From CAYPAV01 sp964408805 (GTDB lineage: Bacteria > Pseudomonadota > Alphaproteobacteria > UBA8366): a DNA stretch of 64,000 bases. The stretch spans positions 372,001-436,000 of the forward strand of contig CAYPAV010000001.1 in NCBI GenBank assembly GCA_964408805.1, in the 5' to 3' direction. Made by a program: the position numbers and the translations under genes. The notes under the pieces were generated by a model. That model did no database searches, was not told where the DNA came from, and saw only the letters and a program-made list of their open reading frames with translations. Below, piece by piece: positions 44,961 through 53,206 of the stretch. Positions within the stretch are counted from its first letter, which is position 1. Each line of letters begins with the position of its first letter.

Positions 44961-46637
44961 TCATCCGCCGTTCCGGATCGCCCGGTTGACGGCGCAGGTG
45001 ACGGCGATCAGCGAGGCCGAGACGATGTTCGGGTCCTGGCCGATACCGTATAAATGGGTGCCGTCGACCTCGGTCTCGACAAAGGCGATGGCAGTGGCGT
45101 CGGAGCCGCCGCCAACCGAGTGTTCGGAATAGCTGAACACCTTGATGTCGCGGCCCGAATCCTTCTTCAGGGCATCGACATAGGCGTCGATCGGTCCGTT
45201 GCCCGTACCTTCGATCTCGATCTCCTTGCCGTCCCGCTTCATCTTCGCCGAGAGCAGCCGCTTCTCCGAGGCGTGGGTATCGGCCCGGGTCTGGTGTTCG
45301 ACGAACTCGTAGGGCGACTTGGCCCCGAGATATTCCTGCACAAAGGCGCTCCAGATATCCTCCGGCGTCTGCTCCTCGCCGGTGTGGTCGGAAATCTTCT
45401 GGACGGCACTCGAGAACTCGACCTGGAGTGCGCGCGGCATCTGGATACCGAACTCGGTCTCCATGATATAGGAAATGCCGCCCTTGCCGGACTGGCTGTT
45501 GATGCGGATCACCGCCTCGTAGGAAGCGCCGACATCGTTGGGATCGATCGGCAGGTAGGGCACATCCCAAACCTGGCTGTTCGAGTTTTCCATCGCCTTC
45601 AGCCCCTTGTTGATGGCGTCCTGATGGCTGCCGGAGAAGGCGGTGAAGACGAGATCGCCCGCGTAAGGATGGCGCGGATGCACGGGCAGCTGGTTGCAAT
45701 ATTCGGCGACCGACCGCAATTCCCGCATGTTCCGCATATCCAGCTTCGAATCGACCCCCTGGCTCACCATGTTCATGGCCAGAGTGATGACGTCGACATT
45801 GCCGGTGCGCTCGCCATTGCCAAAGAGGGTGCCCTCGATCCGGTCGGCCCCGGCCATGACGCCGAACTCCGCCGCCGCGACGCCCGTCCCCCGGTCGTTA
45901 TGGGGATGCAGCGACAGGATGACGCAATCGCGCTTCGAGAAATTACGGTGCATCCACTCGATCTGGTCGGCGTATATGTTGGCAGTCGCGGCCTCGACGG
46001 TGGCCGGCAGGTTGATGATGGTCTTGTCCTCGGGCGTCGGCTGCCAGACGTCCATCACCGCTTCGCAAACCTCCATTGCGTAGGGCAGTTCGGTCTGGGT
46101 GAAGCTTTCGGGCGAATATTGATGGATGATCTTGGTATTCGGCACGCTCGGCACCAGCTCCTTGATCAGCTCGGCCGCGTCGACGGCGATCTTCTGAACC
46201 CCCGCCATGTCGAGGCTGAAAACCACCCGGCGCTGGGTCGTCGAGGTGGAATTATAGAGATGCATGATCGCTTGCTTGGCGCCGTCGACGGCCTCGAACG
46301 AGCGCCGGATCAGCTCTTCCCGCGCTTGCGTTAGGACCTGGATTACCACGTCGTCGGGGATCAGGTTCTCGTCGATGATCTTGCGGCAGAATTCGAAATC
46401 GGTTTCCGAGGCCGACGGGAACCCGACCTCGATCTCCTTGAAACCCATCTCGCAGAGCTTTTGGAACATCCTGAGTTTGCGTTCGGGCCCCATCGGTTCG
46501 ATCAGCGCCTGGTTGCCGTCGCGAAGATCGACCGAGCACCAGGTCGGGCATTGGGTGATCGTATTGCCGGGCCAGGTCCGGTCCGGCAGGTCGATCGGCG
46601 TGAAGGGTTTGTATTTCTCGACAGGCATGATGGCCAT
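44961..46637 (-). CDS. leuA: 2-isopropylmalate synthase
   Basis: The 558-residue enzyme makes the first committed step of leucine synthesis from 2-ketoisovalerate and acetyl-CoA. The TIM barrel has LRDGNQAL with the metal-binding Asp, LHPHNDRGTGVAA with the metal HxH region, and GTLFGNGERTGN. The C-terminal part (about 420-558) is the regulatory domain that binds leucine for feedback inhibition. The length and start (KYKPFTPIDLPDRTWPGNTI) place it in the long LeuA type 2 group shared with yeast and actinobacteria. The 350 bases upstream contain two short Leu-containing leader ORFs and hairpins. Confidence 0.96.
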   Translation of the reverse strand: MAIMPVEKYKPFTPIDLPDRTWPGNTITQCPTWCSVDLRDGNQALIEPMGPERKLRMFQKLCEMGFKEIEVGFPSASETDFEFCRKIIDENLIPDDVVIQVLTQAREELIRRSFEAVDGAKQAIMHLYNSTSTTQRRVVFSLDMAGVQKIAVDAAELIKELVPSVPNTKIIHQYSPESFTQTELPYAMEVCEAVMDVWQPTPEDKTIINLPATVEAATANIYADQIEWMHRNFSKRDCVILSLHPHNDRGTGVAAAEFGVMAGADRIEGTLFGNGERTGNVDVITLAMNMVSQGVDSKLDMRNMRELRSVAEYCNQLPVHPRHPYAGDLVFTAFSGSHQDAINKGLKAMENSNSQVWDVPYLPIDPNDVGASYEAVIRINSQSGKGGISYIMETEFGIQMPRALQVEFSSAVQKISDHTGEEQTPEDIWSAFVQEYLGAKSPYEFVEHQTRADTHASEKRLLSAKMKRDGKEIEIEGTGNGPIDAYVDALKKDSGRDIKVFSYSEHSVGGGSDATAIAFVETEVDGTHLYGIGQDPNIVSASLIAVTCAVNRAIRNGG

Positions 46638-46689
46638 GGGTCTTGCTCCTGAAGTCGTCTTGATCGTGTTGCTGATATCCGGTTCGAAG

Positions 46690-46745
46690 TAGCGGCCGGG
46701 ATACAGCCATCGGGCAGCCGCGCTCAGGCCCGATGGCCGCCGCTA
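46690..46745 (-). promoter_or_regulatory. Proximal stem-loop in the leuA leader
   Basis: A perfect 9-bp stem (46706-46714 with 46729-46737) is extended by an outer 7-bp stem TAGCGGC/GCCGCTA (46690-46696 with 46739-46745). The 5' arm, in transcript order, is the end of the second leader ORF, so a ribosome reading that ORF would melt the hairpin. It ends about 50 bases before leuA. No T-run follows, so it could act on translation or through Rho. Confidence 0.55.
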
Positions 46746-46795
46746 AGTCGAAGGCCGGCGCGCAACATTTCGGCGGATACGACACCATGGGACAT
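46724..46795 (-). CDS. Second short leader ORF before leuA
   Basis: From the ATG at 46795 this encodes 23 residues; from the inner ATG at 46768 it gives MLRAGLRLSGGHRA. It shares the exact 13-base GGCCTTCGACTTA (encoding GLRL) with the first leader peptide about 200 bases upstream. It ends inside the loop of the proximal stem-loop. A real peptide is uncertain; it may be a duplicated leader. Confidence 0.35.
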   Translation of the reverse strand: MSHGVVSAEMLRAGLRLSGGHRA

Positions 46796-46895
46796 CCCTC
46801 GAGCGAACCCGACTTCATCCCCGTGCAATTTCGTTTTTCGTGAATTCCCGACGATCATTTTTCGACCATCCCTTCCGACTTTTCCTTCGATCCCA

Positions 46896-46918
46896 GCGCC
46901 CGGCCACCAGCCGAGCGC
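46896..46918 (-). promoter_or_regulatory. Distal leader hairpin after the first leader peptide
   Basis: GCGCTCGGC and GCCGGGCGC, read on the minus strand, pair over nine positions (one T-G wobble) with a 5-base loop, starting 11 bases after the stop of the first leader ORF. The 3' arm (46898-46904) can instead pair with GCCCGGC inside the leader ORF (46937-46943). That gives two exclusive structures, as attenuation requires. Confidence 0.5.
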
Positions 46919-46929
46919 CCCCGACGCGG

Positions 46930-46989
46930 TTACTGCGCCGGGCCGGTAAGTCGAAGGCCAAGAAGCCGAATGGTGGTCAAAGTCGTCAT
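46930..46989 (-). CDS. Putative leuA leader peptide (Leu-rich)
   Basis: A 20-codon ORF encodes MTTLTTIRLLGLRLTGPAQ: five leucines in 19 residues, four of them clustered as LLGLRL with CTT codons. It starts about 9 bases after a predicted -10 box, so the transcript would be almost leaderless. Position, composition and the hairpin that follows match a classical leucine attenuator peptide. No Shine-Dalgarno is visible, which fits leaderless initiation. Confidence 0.55.
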   Translation of the reverse strand: MTTLTTIRLLGLRLTGPAQ

Positions 46990-46998
46990 AGCGCGCGG

Positions 46999-47028
46999 AG
47001 TTTAGGCGCGATTGGGTCGGGAAGGCAA
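46999..47028 (-). promoter_or_regulatory. Predicted leuA promoter
   Basis: On the minus strand TTGCCT (47028-47023) and TAAACT (47004-46999) are separated by 18 bases. The predicted transcription start lies at about 46992, at the ATG of the Leu-rich leader ORF. The surrounding region from 46638 to 47063 otherwise holds only the leader elements described here. Confidence 0.4.
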
Positions 47029-47063
47029 GGGGCTGGCAAGAAATCAAGATTTCGGCTGGCCTG

Positions 47064-47462
47064 CTACCTCATCAAGTTTTCCATCGCCCCGAAGCTCTTC
47101 TCCATCTCGGCGCCGATGTGGAGCATGTAGAGGACGCCGCCCGCGTTCACCAAGAGCCAGACCGCGAGCCAGAGCCAGTCGGACAGCGGGCGGTCGAGGG
47201 CCGGGGTGCCCATGAATTGTTGCCGGTGGAGACGGGAGACGTGAAGCCCCATGCCGATAATGAGGAAATTTCCCCAAGTGAAGGCGGCGGCGGCGAGGAG
47301 AACCGGCTCCGTCAAGGCAACACCGCCGATCTCGTATTTGGCGTAATTGCGAAGATCGGCGAGGTGCCAGAGCAGGCCCGCGACGACAGCGGCGCCCGGG
47401 AGTCCCATCACCATCCCGCGGCGCGCCGACCACCAAAGCCGGGAGGGCCGCTCGCCCGTCAT
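47064..47462 (-). CDS. Three-helix membrane protein, uncharacterised
   Basis: This 132-residue protein has hydrophobic segments around GLPGAAVVAGLLWHLA, PVLLAAAAFTWGNFLIIGMG and LWLAVWLLVNAGGVLYML. I do not recognise a family. The start at 47462 makes an ATGA overlap with the stop of the upstream epimerase gene, strong support for both the start and a shared transcript. A longer frame runs up to 47534 but would overlap the epimerase by about 75 bases. Confidence 0.7.
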   Translation of the reverse strand: MTGERPSRLWWSARRGMVMGLPGAAVVAGLLWHLADLRNYAKYEIGGVALTEPVLLAAAAFTWGNFLIIGMGLHVSRLHRQQFMGTPALDRPLSDWLWLAVWLLVNAGGVLYMLHIGAEMEKSFGAMENLMR

Positions 47463-48388
47463 GCGCCGGCGGTGCCGGGGCTTTGGCTCAAGAACCACTC
47501 GATATAAGCCGCGACGCCCCGCTCGATGGTCCATTCGGGGGTCCAGCCGAGGTCGCGTTCGGCGGCCGAGAGGTCGAAGCGTTCGCGTTTGTCGCGTCGG
47601 GGGTTCGAACCGAGTTCAACGAGGGCATTTGGGAAAGATTCGAAGACGAGCTCGGCGATCCGTTGCACGGCGGGCATGTCCGGACCGGCGACGTTGTAGG
47701 CGTATTGCGAGGTCGGCGGCGCGTGAACGGCGGCGGCGGTGGCCGCCACGATGTCCTCGACATAGACGAAGGGCCAGAATTCGCCCGCCCCCCAATCGAG
47801 CTTGGTCTCGCGCCCGCTCATCGCGTCCTCGATCATGGTGCGGATGGCACAGTCGGTGGTCCGGCGGGGGCCATAGACCGAGGAATAGCGAAGGCCGATG
47901 GCGTCCAGCCCGTATTCCGCGCGGTAGGCCATCAGCACGAGATCGGAGGCCGCCTTGGTGGCGCCGTAGAGCGTGGTTGGCCGGAAGGGCGTATCCTCTC
48001 GCACGGGCGAATCCGGGGTGACGCCATAGGCCGAGCCGGACGAGCAATAGACGAAGCGGGCGACGCCCGTGCGATAGGCGGCCTCCGCCAGGTCGAGGGT
48101 CGACACGAGATTCGTGCCGGTAATCAGGTGAGGTGCGTCGTTCGCCAGCATCGGCCCCGAGATGCCGCCCGCATGGACGATTCTCCCGATCTCGTGTTCC
48201 TGGAGGAGGGCCAGCATCGCCGCGTAATCGCCGAAGCCTTCGCCGATATGGGTTACGCCATCGATCGCCGCCGGCGGGTCCGCGGGATCGAGCCCAACGA
48301 CCCGGTCGCCCCGCGCCGCCAGCAGCTTGCTCAAGGGATATCCGACAAGGCCGCTCGCACCGGTGATCAGGATGGTTTCGGAGGGCAT
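47459..48388 (-). CDS. NAD-dependent epimerase/dehydratase (extended SDR)
   Basis: This 309-residue extended SDR starts with ILITGASGLVGYPLSKLLA (NAD-binding GxxGxxG) and has the catalytic Ser in YCSSGSAYG and Tyr/Lys in YGATKAASDL. The RYSSVYGPRR block matches UDP-glucose 4-epimerase-like enzymes that act on nucleotide sugars. The substrate is undefined. It shares a transcript with the small membrane protein downstream. Upstream, a composite palindrome separates it from ubiD. Confidence 0.88.
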   Translation of the reverse strand: MPSETILITGASGLVGYPLSKLLAARGDRVVGLDPADPPAAIDGVTHIGEGFGDYAAMLALLQEHEIGRIVHAGGISGPMLANDAPHLITGTNLVSTLDLAEAAYRTGVARFVYCSSGSAYGVTPDSPVREDTPFRPTTLYGATKAASDLVLMAYRAEYGLDAIGLRYSSVYGPRRTTDCAIRTMIEDAMSGRETKLDWGAGEFWPFVYVEDIVAATAAAVHAPPTSQYAYNVAGPDMPAVQRIAELVFESFPNALVELGSNPRRDKRERFDLSAAERDLGWTPEWTIERGVAAYIEWFLSQSPGTAGA

Positions 48389-48406
48389 GGTGTCTGTCCT
48401 TTCTTG

Positions 48407-48480
48407 GTCATTCCCGCGAAGGCGGGAATCCAGAATCGAACCGTTCGCGCAACCTGGACCCCCGCCGTCGCGGGGGTGAC
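48407..48480. repeat. Composite palindromic intergenic repeat
   Basis: Two hairpins lie back to back: ATTCCCGC-GAAG-GCGGGAAT (48410-48429) and ACCCCCGC-CGTC-GCGGGGGT (48458-48477). GTCA/TGAC and CCAG/CTGG flank them symmetrically, so the whole unit is itself an inverted repeat. The ATTCCCGCGAAGGCGGGAATCC motif is a widespread dispersed palindrome in alphaproteobacteria. Confidence 0.85.
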
Positions 48481-48488
48481 GACAAATG

Positions 48489-50003
48489 TCACTTCCAAAT
48501 ACTCTTGCCGCCGCCGGGCAAGCCGAGGTCCGACCACATCGCGTCGACCTTCTCGATCACGTCTTCGGTCATGGCGAGCTTTTCGCCCCAGGCGCGGCTG
48601 ACCTCGGGCGGCCATTTATTGGTGGCGTCGAGACCGATTTTGGAGCCGAGGCCCGGTTCCGGACTGGCGAAATCGAGGGTGTCGATCGGCGTGCCCTCGA
48701 CGAGCGTGATGTCGCGCGCCGGGTCCATCCGGGTCGAGATCGCCCAGACGACGTCGGTCCATTTACGGGCGTCGATGTCGTCGTCGACCACGATGACCCA
48801 TTTCGTATAGGTGAACTGCCGGAGATAGGACCAGACCCCCATCATGATCCGCTTGGCGTGCCCCGGATAGGCCTTCTTTATCGAGACCACCGCGACCCGG
48901 TAGGAGCAGGCCTCGGGCGGCAGCCAGAAATCGACGATCTCGGGGAATTGTTGCTGAAAGAGCGGAATGAAGACCTCGTTCAGCGCCTCGCCGAGGATCG
49001 AGGGCTCGTCCGGCGGGCGGCCGGTATAGGTCGAGAGATAGATGGGGTCGCGGCGCATGGTGACGGCGTCGATGGTGAAAACGGGAAAATCATCGACCGC
49101 GTTGAAATAACCGGTGTGGTCGCCATAGGGTCCTTCCCGGCCCGTCTCGGTCAGGGAGACATGGCCCTCGAGCACGATCTCGGCCGCCGCCGGCACCTTG
49201 AGCGGGATCGTCTTGCAATCGACGAGATCGAGCCGACGTCCCCGCAGCAGCCCGGCGAACTGATATTCCGACAGCGTATCCGGCACCGGCGTCACGGCGG
49301 CGAGCAAGGTGCCGGGATCGGCGCCGATGACAATGGCGGCCGGCAGCGGTTCCGGTGTCTCATCCTTCCAGCGGGCGAAATGCTGGGCGCCGCCGCGATG
49401 CTTCAGCCAGCGCATCAAGGTCGTGTTCCGCCCCGTCACCTGCATCCGGTAAATACCGAGATTGAAGGCGTCGGCCTTTCGGCCCTCGGGGTCGGGCCCC
49501 CGCGTCACCACGAGCGGCCAGGTGATGAGCGGCGCCGGCTCACCGGGCCAGCAGGTCTGGATCGGCAGTTTGGCGAGGTCGATCTCGTCGCCCGTCAACA
49601 CGATTTCCTGGCAGGGAGCGCGGGACACCGATTTCGGCTTCATCGCCATTACGGTCTTCAACAGCGGCAATTGCCCGAGCGCGTCGCGGATCCCGCCCGG
49701 CGGCTCCGGCTGGCGGAGATAGGCCAACGTCTTGCCGACCTCGCGGAGTTGGTCCGGCTCCCGGTCCATGCCCCAGGCGACCCGCTCCACCGTTCCAAAC
49801 AGATTGACCAGTACCGACATGCCGTAGGGCGCGCCCGTCTCGGTGACGACGTTCTCGAACAGGATGGCGGGGCCGCCCTCGGCGATCACCCGGGTCTGGA
49901 TCTCGGTCATCTCCAGCGCCGGCGAGACCGGATGCGAGACGCGCACCAGCCGGCCCTCGCGGTCCAGCCGCTCGATGAAGTCGCGCAAGGAGTCGTAGGG
50001 CAT
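48489..50003 (-). CDS. ubiD: UbiD family decarboxylase
   Basis: This 504-residue prenylated-FMN-dependent enzyme probably decarboxylates 3-polyprenyl-4-hydroxybenzoate in ubiquinone synthesis. Family blocks include YDSLRDFIERLDREGRLVRV, NLGIYRMQVTGRNTTLMRW, EGPYGDHTGYF with the catalytic Glu region, and YTKWVIVVDDDIDARKWTDV near the C-terminus. Length matches true UbiD. The flavin prenyltransferase UbiX is not in the window; ubiA, the preceding step, is 6 kb away. Confidence 0.93.
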   Translation of the reverse strand: MPYDSLRDFIERLDREGRLVRVSHPVSPALEMTEIQTRVIAEGGPAILFENVVTETGAPYGMSVLVNLFGTVERVAWGMDREPDQLREVGKTLAYLRQPEPPGGIRDALGQLPLLKTVMAMKPKSVSRAPCQEIVLTGDEIDLAKLPIQTCWPGEPAPLITWPLVVTRGPDPEGRKADAFNLGIYRMQVTGRNTTLMRWLKHRGGAQHFARWKDETPEPLPAAIVIGADPGTLLAAVTPVPDTLSEYQFAGLLRGRRLDLVDCKTIPLKVPAAAEIVLEGHVSLTETGREGPYGDHTGYFNAVDDFPVFTIDAVTMRRDPIYLSTYTGRPPDEPSILGEALNEVFIPLFQQQFPEIVDFWLPPEACSYRVAVVSIKKAYPGHAKRIMMGVWSYLRQFTYTKWVIVVDDDIDARKWTDVVWAISTRMDPARDITLVEGTPIDTLDFASPEPGLGSKIGLDATNKWPPEVSRAWGEKLAMTEDVIEKVDAMWSDLGLPGGGKSIWK

Positions 50004-50047
50004 GGGGCTAGCCTAGCGGTCGGGGCGGGATTGGCAACCAAGGGCGC

Positions 50048-51493
50048 TCACGGCTCGACCACCGGCTGGGCCAGAATCCACAGGCTGACCATGGTGTAGG
50101 CGACCATCAGCACCAGCATCGGGATCTGGCTGAGCAGGGCCGCCCGTACCGTCCGGTAAACCGAAAAGGCGATCCGGTGGGCGAGGTAGACGGCGGCGAT
50201 ATGACCCAGAACGACGGCGACCACGGCCGTGTACCAAACCATCTTGGCGCTTACGAGCTCGAGGCGGATCCGGTAGAGCTTGGTCTCGAAAAGGTCCCAG
50301 CCGAAGCCGAACGGATCGGAGGCCAGCGGAATCACCAGCTGGCCCGCGACCAGCAATAGCGACATGTAATGCGCCAGGTGATAGGCGATCGCGATCGGCA
50401 CCAGGGTGAGCACGAAACGCCGCGCGGTCTCGCCGATCTCGGGCCCTTCACCGGCGCAGAGTCGCATCAGCGCCGCGAAACCGAGATAGACGCCGAGAAA
50501 CAGGACGGGAAAAACTATAAGGCCGATTGTCGTCACCAGGGCCGGGATGTTCAGGCCGGCCTGGTGGAGCGGGAAGAGGACCGGGTGGAGAGTCTTCGAC
50601 TCAAGCGCCAGATCCATGATGTCGACCCAGAGCGGCGTCTCCCGGAACCCGTCGAAGGTCACCGTCGCCAGGATCAGCAGCACGAAGCCCATCAGCGACG
50701 GCGATACCGGATCCTGGCTCAATAGCCCAACCGCCGGCGGGCGGAGCTCAAGGCGTCCGCGTCCCGTCTCTTCCCGGCGGTGGGCGAAGGGGGCAAAGCG
50801 CGCCAGAAGACCGAAGACTTGCTGAAACGCCTCGCCATGAGCGAGCCAGGTCTCGCGCCCCCAAACTAACATGCCGGCCCAGGCGATCACCGCATAGGTC
50901 AGGACCAGAAGCGAGAGCGTCCGCGGCGTCTCGCCGCCGAGCCAGACGATTTCCGTCCAAGCGAAGAGGAAGAAGAACCCGGCCGCGGGCCAGACGCCGA
51001 GGCGGCTTGGCCAGGGCCGTTCGCCCCCGAGGCCGGGAACCAACGCTTCGCCCCATCGGAACAGGGTCGCGATCGGATTGACCAGCCGCCAGAGATCGCC
51101 GAGAAGCGCCGAGAGATAGGCGAAGCCGATCCACCAGAGCACCCAAACCAGGGTCGGCGCGATGTTCTTGAACTGGTTCTGGATGCCGATGAAGCCGGCG
51201 ACGATGACGAGGATAAAGACCGCGACCGCGATCAGCCGGAGCAGCAACAGAAGTGCTGGATGGCTGACAAGGCGACCCACGGCGCCGGTGATGAAATCTA
51301 ACCGGGGATAGGCAAGGCTCTTGTCGCGAACCGAGAGCGCCACCACCGCGAAGGAAACGGCGACGGCGGCCCCCGCCCCCCATAGGAAGAGCGACAGCGG
51401 CAGCGGCAGGTCATAACGCTGGCCGAACGCATGGGCCAGCACCGGGCCGGCCCAAAGGATCGCGATCAGCGCGATGGCGAGCCGGTATGCCAT
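50048..51493 (-). CDS. Large polytopic membrane protein of unknown function
   Basis: The 481-residue protein has about 11 hydrophobic helices; the first may be a cleaved signal because it is followed by LAHAFGQRYDLPLPLSLFL. Conserved-looking features are the AHAFGQRYDLP start, several Trp-rich helices (TLVWVLWWIGFAYLSALLG) and helix histidines (AIAYHLAHYMSLLL, VVLGHIAAVYLAHRIA) that could bind metal or heme. It begins 2 bases after the cupredoxin-like gene, so the two are translationally linked. I cannot assign a function; a metal transport or oxidation role is suggested only by the neighbour. Confidence 0.8.
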   Translation of the reverse strand: MAYRLAIALIAILWAGPVLAHAFGQRYDLPLPLSLFLWGAGAAVAVSFAVVALSVRDKSLAYPRLDFITGAVGRLVSHPALLLLLRLIAVAVFILVIVAGFIGIQNQFKNIAPTLVWVLWWIGFAYLSALLGDLWRLVNPIATLFRWGEALVPGLGGERPWPSRLGVWPAAGFFFLFAWTEIVWLGGETPRTLSLLVLTYAVIAWAGMLVWGRETWLAHGEAFQQVFGLLARFAPFAHRREETGRGRLELRPPAVGLLSQDPVSPSLMGFVLLILATVTFDGFRETPLWVDIMDLALESKTLHPVLFPLHQAGLNIPALVTTIGLIVFPVLFLGVYLGFAALMRLCAGEGPEIGETARRFVLTLVPIAIAYHLAHYMSLLLVAGQLVIPLASDPFGFGWDLFETKLYRIRLELVSAKMVWYTAVVAVVLGHIAAVYLAHRIAFSVYRTVRAALLSQIPMLVLMVAYTMVSLWILAQPVVEP

Positions 51494-51495
51494 GC

Positions 51496-51903
51496 CTAAT
51501 CCGGATGGACCTCTATATAGAAGAGCGTTCTATGATGACCGTGTCCCTTGCCCTTGCCGTGGCGGGTCACCGGGAAGCGCCCGACGAGGTCGGCGGCGAT
51601 GGAGAGCGTCGCGGCGGCGCCCGGGGTCACGTTCAATCGGCGGTCATAACCGTGAAGATGAAGCTCGGCCGATTTGTCGCTGGTCACGGTGAGCCGGACA
51701 TCGTCGCCCTTCCGGACCCGAATCGTGCGCTGCCGCCGATCGACCTTGCCGCCCTTGATGGCGATCGTGAAGGATTTCGTCTCGGCCGCCGAGGAGGCGC
51801 GCGCAAGGCAAAGGACCGCGCCGGCAAGCAATCCGCCGCAAAAACCTCGGCGGGCGGCCAACATGCCTCCCGAAGGGAATCGAATGTTTTTCACGTAGGT
51901 CAT
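51496..51903 (-). CDS. Secreted cupredoxin-like protein
   Basis: This 135-residue protein has a signal peptide (GGLLAGAVLCLARASSAAE) and one beta-sandwich domain with the cupredoxin outline: KSFTIAIKGGKV, IRVRKGDDVRLTVTSDKSAELHLHGYD, and a C-terminal strand FYIEVHP. The blue-copper Cys is missing; candidate ligands are His in LHLHGYD and a His-rich loop (RHGKGKGHGHHR). It may bind copper or another metal without electron transfer. An inner ATG at 51864 also precedes the signal peptide. It forms an operon with the polytopic protein. Confidence 0.75.
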   Translation of the reverse strand: MTYVKNIRFPSGGMLAARRGFCGGLLAGAVLCLARASSAAETKSFTIAIKGGKVDRRQRTIRVRKGDDVRLTVTSDKSAELHLHGYDRRLNVTPGAAATLSIAADLVGRFPVTRHGKGKGHGHHRTLFYIEVHPD

Positions 51904-51959
51904 TTCACTATACTTATCATGAAGAAACAGGAATTCACGCGGAACAAGGGAGGGAACCC

Positions 51960-53141
51960 ATGATATTCGGTAGAATTTTAATCGTTGGCGCGACCGCGGC
52001 GGCTTTGCTGCTGCCCGGCCTGGCCGCGGGCGAGATCCTCGCGATGTTCAATTACGAGAGCAAGCCGGAACAAAGTCTCAAGAAACTGAAAATGTCGGGT
52101 ACTGGCGCCCGGCGCGAGGGCATCGCGATCGTGGATGTCGATCCCAAATCACCGAACTACGGTAAACTGCTGGTCGACATGCCGCTGCCGAACGACAGCG
52201 TCGCGCATCACATTTTCTATAACAAGGACAACTCCAAGGGCTATGTGACGTCGCTCGGCAAAACGCGCATCTACGTCATCGACCTGAAACAGAACCCCTT
52301 CCGGATCAAGCAGGTCGAGGTTCCGCAATGCAAGGTCGGCGAGGATGTCGTCTTCTCCCAGGACAACAAGACCTGGTATCTGACCTGTATGGGCTCGGGC
52401 AATGTGGTCTACGGCGATGCCGTGAACGACACGGTCACCGGCGAGATCAAGCTGCCGGTCAAATACCCCCACGGTATCCATATCCATGAGGGAATCGACC
52501 GGATGCTGGTTACCGATACGGTTCGCGCCAGCGACCTCGGGGACGCAGGTGATACCATCGGCGTCATCGAGCTTAGCACGGGCAAGTCGCTGGGGACGAT
52601 CAAGGTCTCGAACAAGCCCTCGCCGGCCGGCGAGGCGCCGGTCGAGGTACTGTTCAAGGCGGGGTCGAATCCGCCGCTCGCCTATGTCACCAACATGTTC
52701 GGCGGACATCTTTGGTATCTTCAATGGAATGCCGCCAAGAAGACATTCGACAGCGGGATGGCGTTCGATTTCAACAAGATCAAGGCGGGTGTTCCGCTCG
52801 AAATCTATTTCAATCGCAAAGGCGATCGGATGTACATCACCACGGCGAAGCCGGGGAAATTCCACATTTTCGACGTCAGTGGTGATCTTCGGAAACCGAA
52901 GCTGCTGAAGACCATCGAGGCGGACGAGGGCGCGCATCACGTCAGCATCACGCCGGACGAGAAGCTGGCCTGGGTGCAGAACAGCCTCATGAACTTGCCC
53001 GGCATGAGTTCGGGCACGGTGACGGTGATCGATCTCGAGAACCAGAAGCGGATCGGCGAACTCGACACCTTTTCGAAGCTCGGCTTGAATCTGAACCTGA
53101 TCGTGCTGCTGCCGAAATGGTATCATCCGATCGGGCATTGA
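51960..53141 (+). CDS. Secreted beta-propeller protein (YVTN/YncE-like)
   Basis: The 393-residue protein begins with a signal peptide (ILIVGATAAALLLPGLAAG) and continues as seven-bladed propeller repeats: IYVIDLKQNP, DVVFSQDNKTWYLTCMGSGNVVYG, RMLVTDTVRASDLG, LAYVTNMFGGHLW, RMYITTAKPGKFHIFD, AHHVSITPDEKLAWVQNSL. Such folds are found in YncE proteins, nitrite/methylamine enzymes and selenium-binding proteins. Several His residues (AHHIFYN, HGIHIHEG, GAHHVSI) line up at blade starts and could hold a metal. A strong AGGGAGGG lies before the ATG. It is divergent from the cupredoxin gene. Confidence 0.82.
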   Translation: MIFGRILIVGATAAALLLPGLAAGEILAMFNYESKPEQSLKKLKMSGTGARREGIAIVDVDPKSPNYGKLLVDMPLPNDSVAHHIFYNKDNSKGYVTSLGKTRIYVIDLKQNPFRIKQVEVPQCKVGEDVVFSQDNKTWYLTCMGSGNVVYGDAVNDTVTGEIKLPVKYPHGIHIHEGIDRMLVTDTVRASDLGDAGDTIGVIELSTGKSLGTIKVSNKPSPAGEAPVEVLFKAGSNPPLAYVTNMFGGHLWYLQWNAAKKTFDSGMAFDFNKIKAGVPLEIYFNRKGDRMYITTAKPGKFHIFDVSGDLRKPKLLKTIEADEGAHHVSITPDEKLAWVQNSLMNLPGMSSGTVTVIDLENQKRIGELDTFSKLGLNLNLIVLLPKWYHPIGH

Positions 53142-53206
53142 TCCGAAATTTTCGGCGTTACACCGGGGCTGGGAATATTCCCGGCCCGTCCATTCTTGAG
53201 GGCGCC

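Noticed and set aside
45054..46334. A 426-codon plus-strand frame
   Set aside because: Antisense to leuA; low-complexity translation, no ribosome-binding site.
41455..46637. A leucine/isoleucine biosynthesis cluster (ilvD with leuA)
   Set aside because: The dehydratase looks more like the sugar-acid branch, and unrelated genes (pmbA, a small membrane protein) lie between; shared strand alone is weak evidence.
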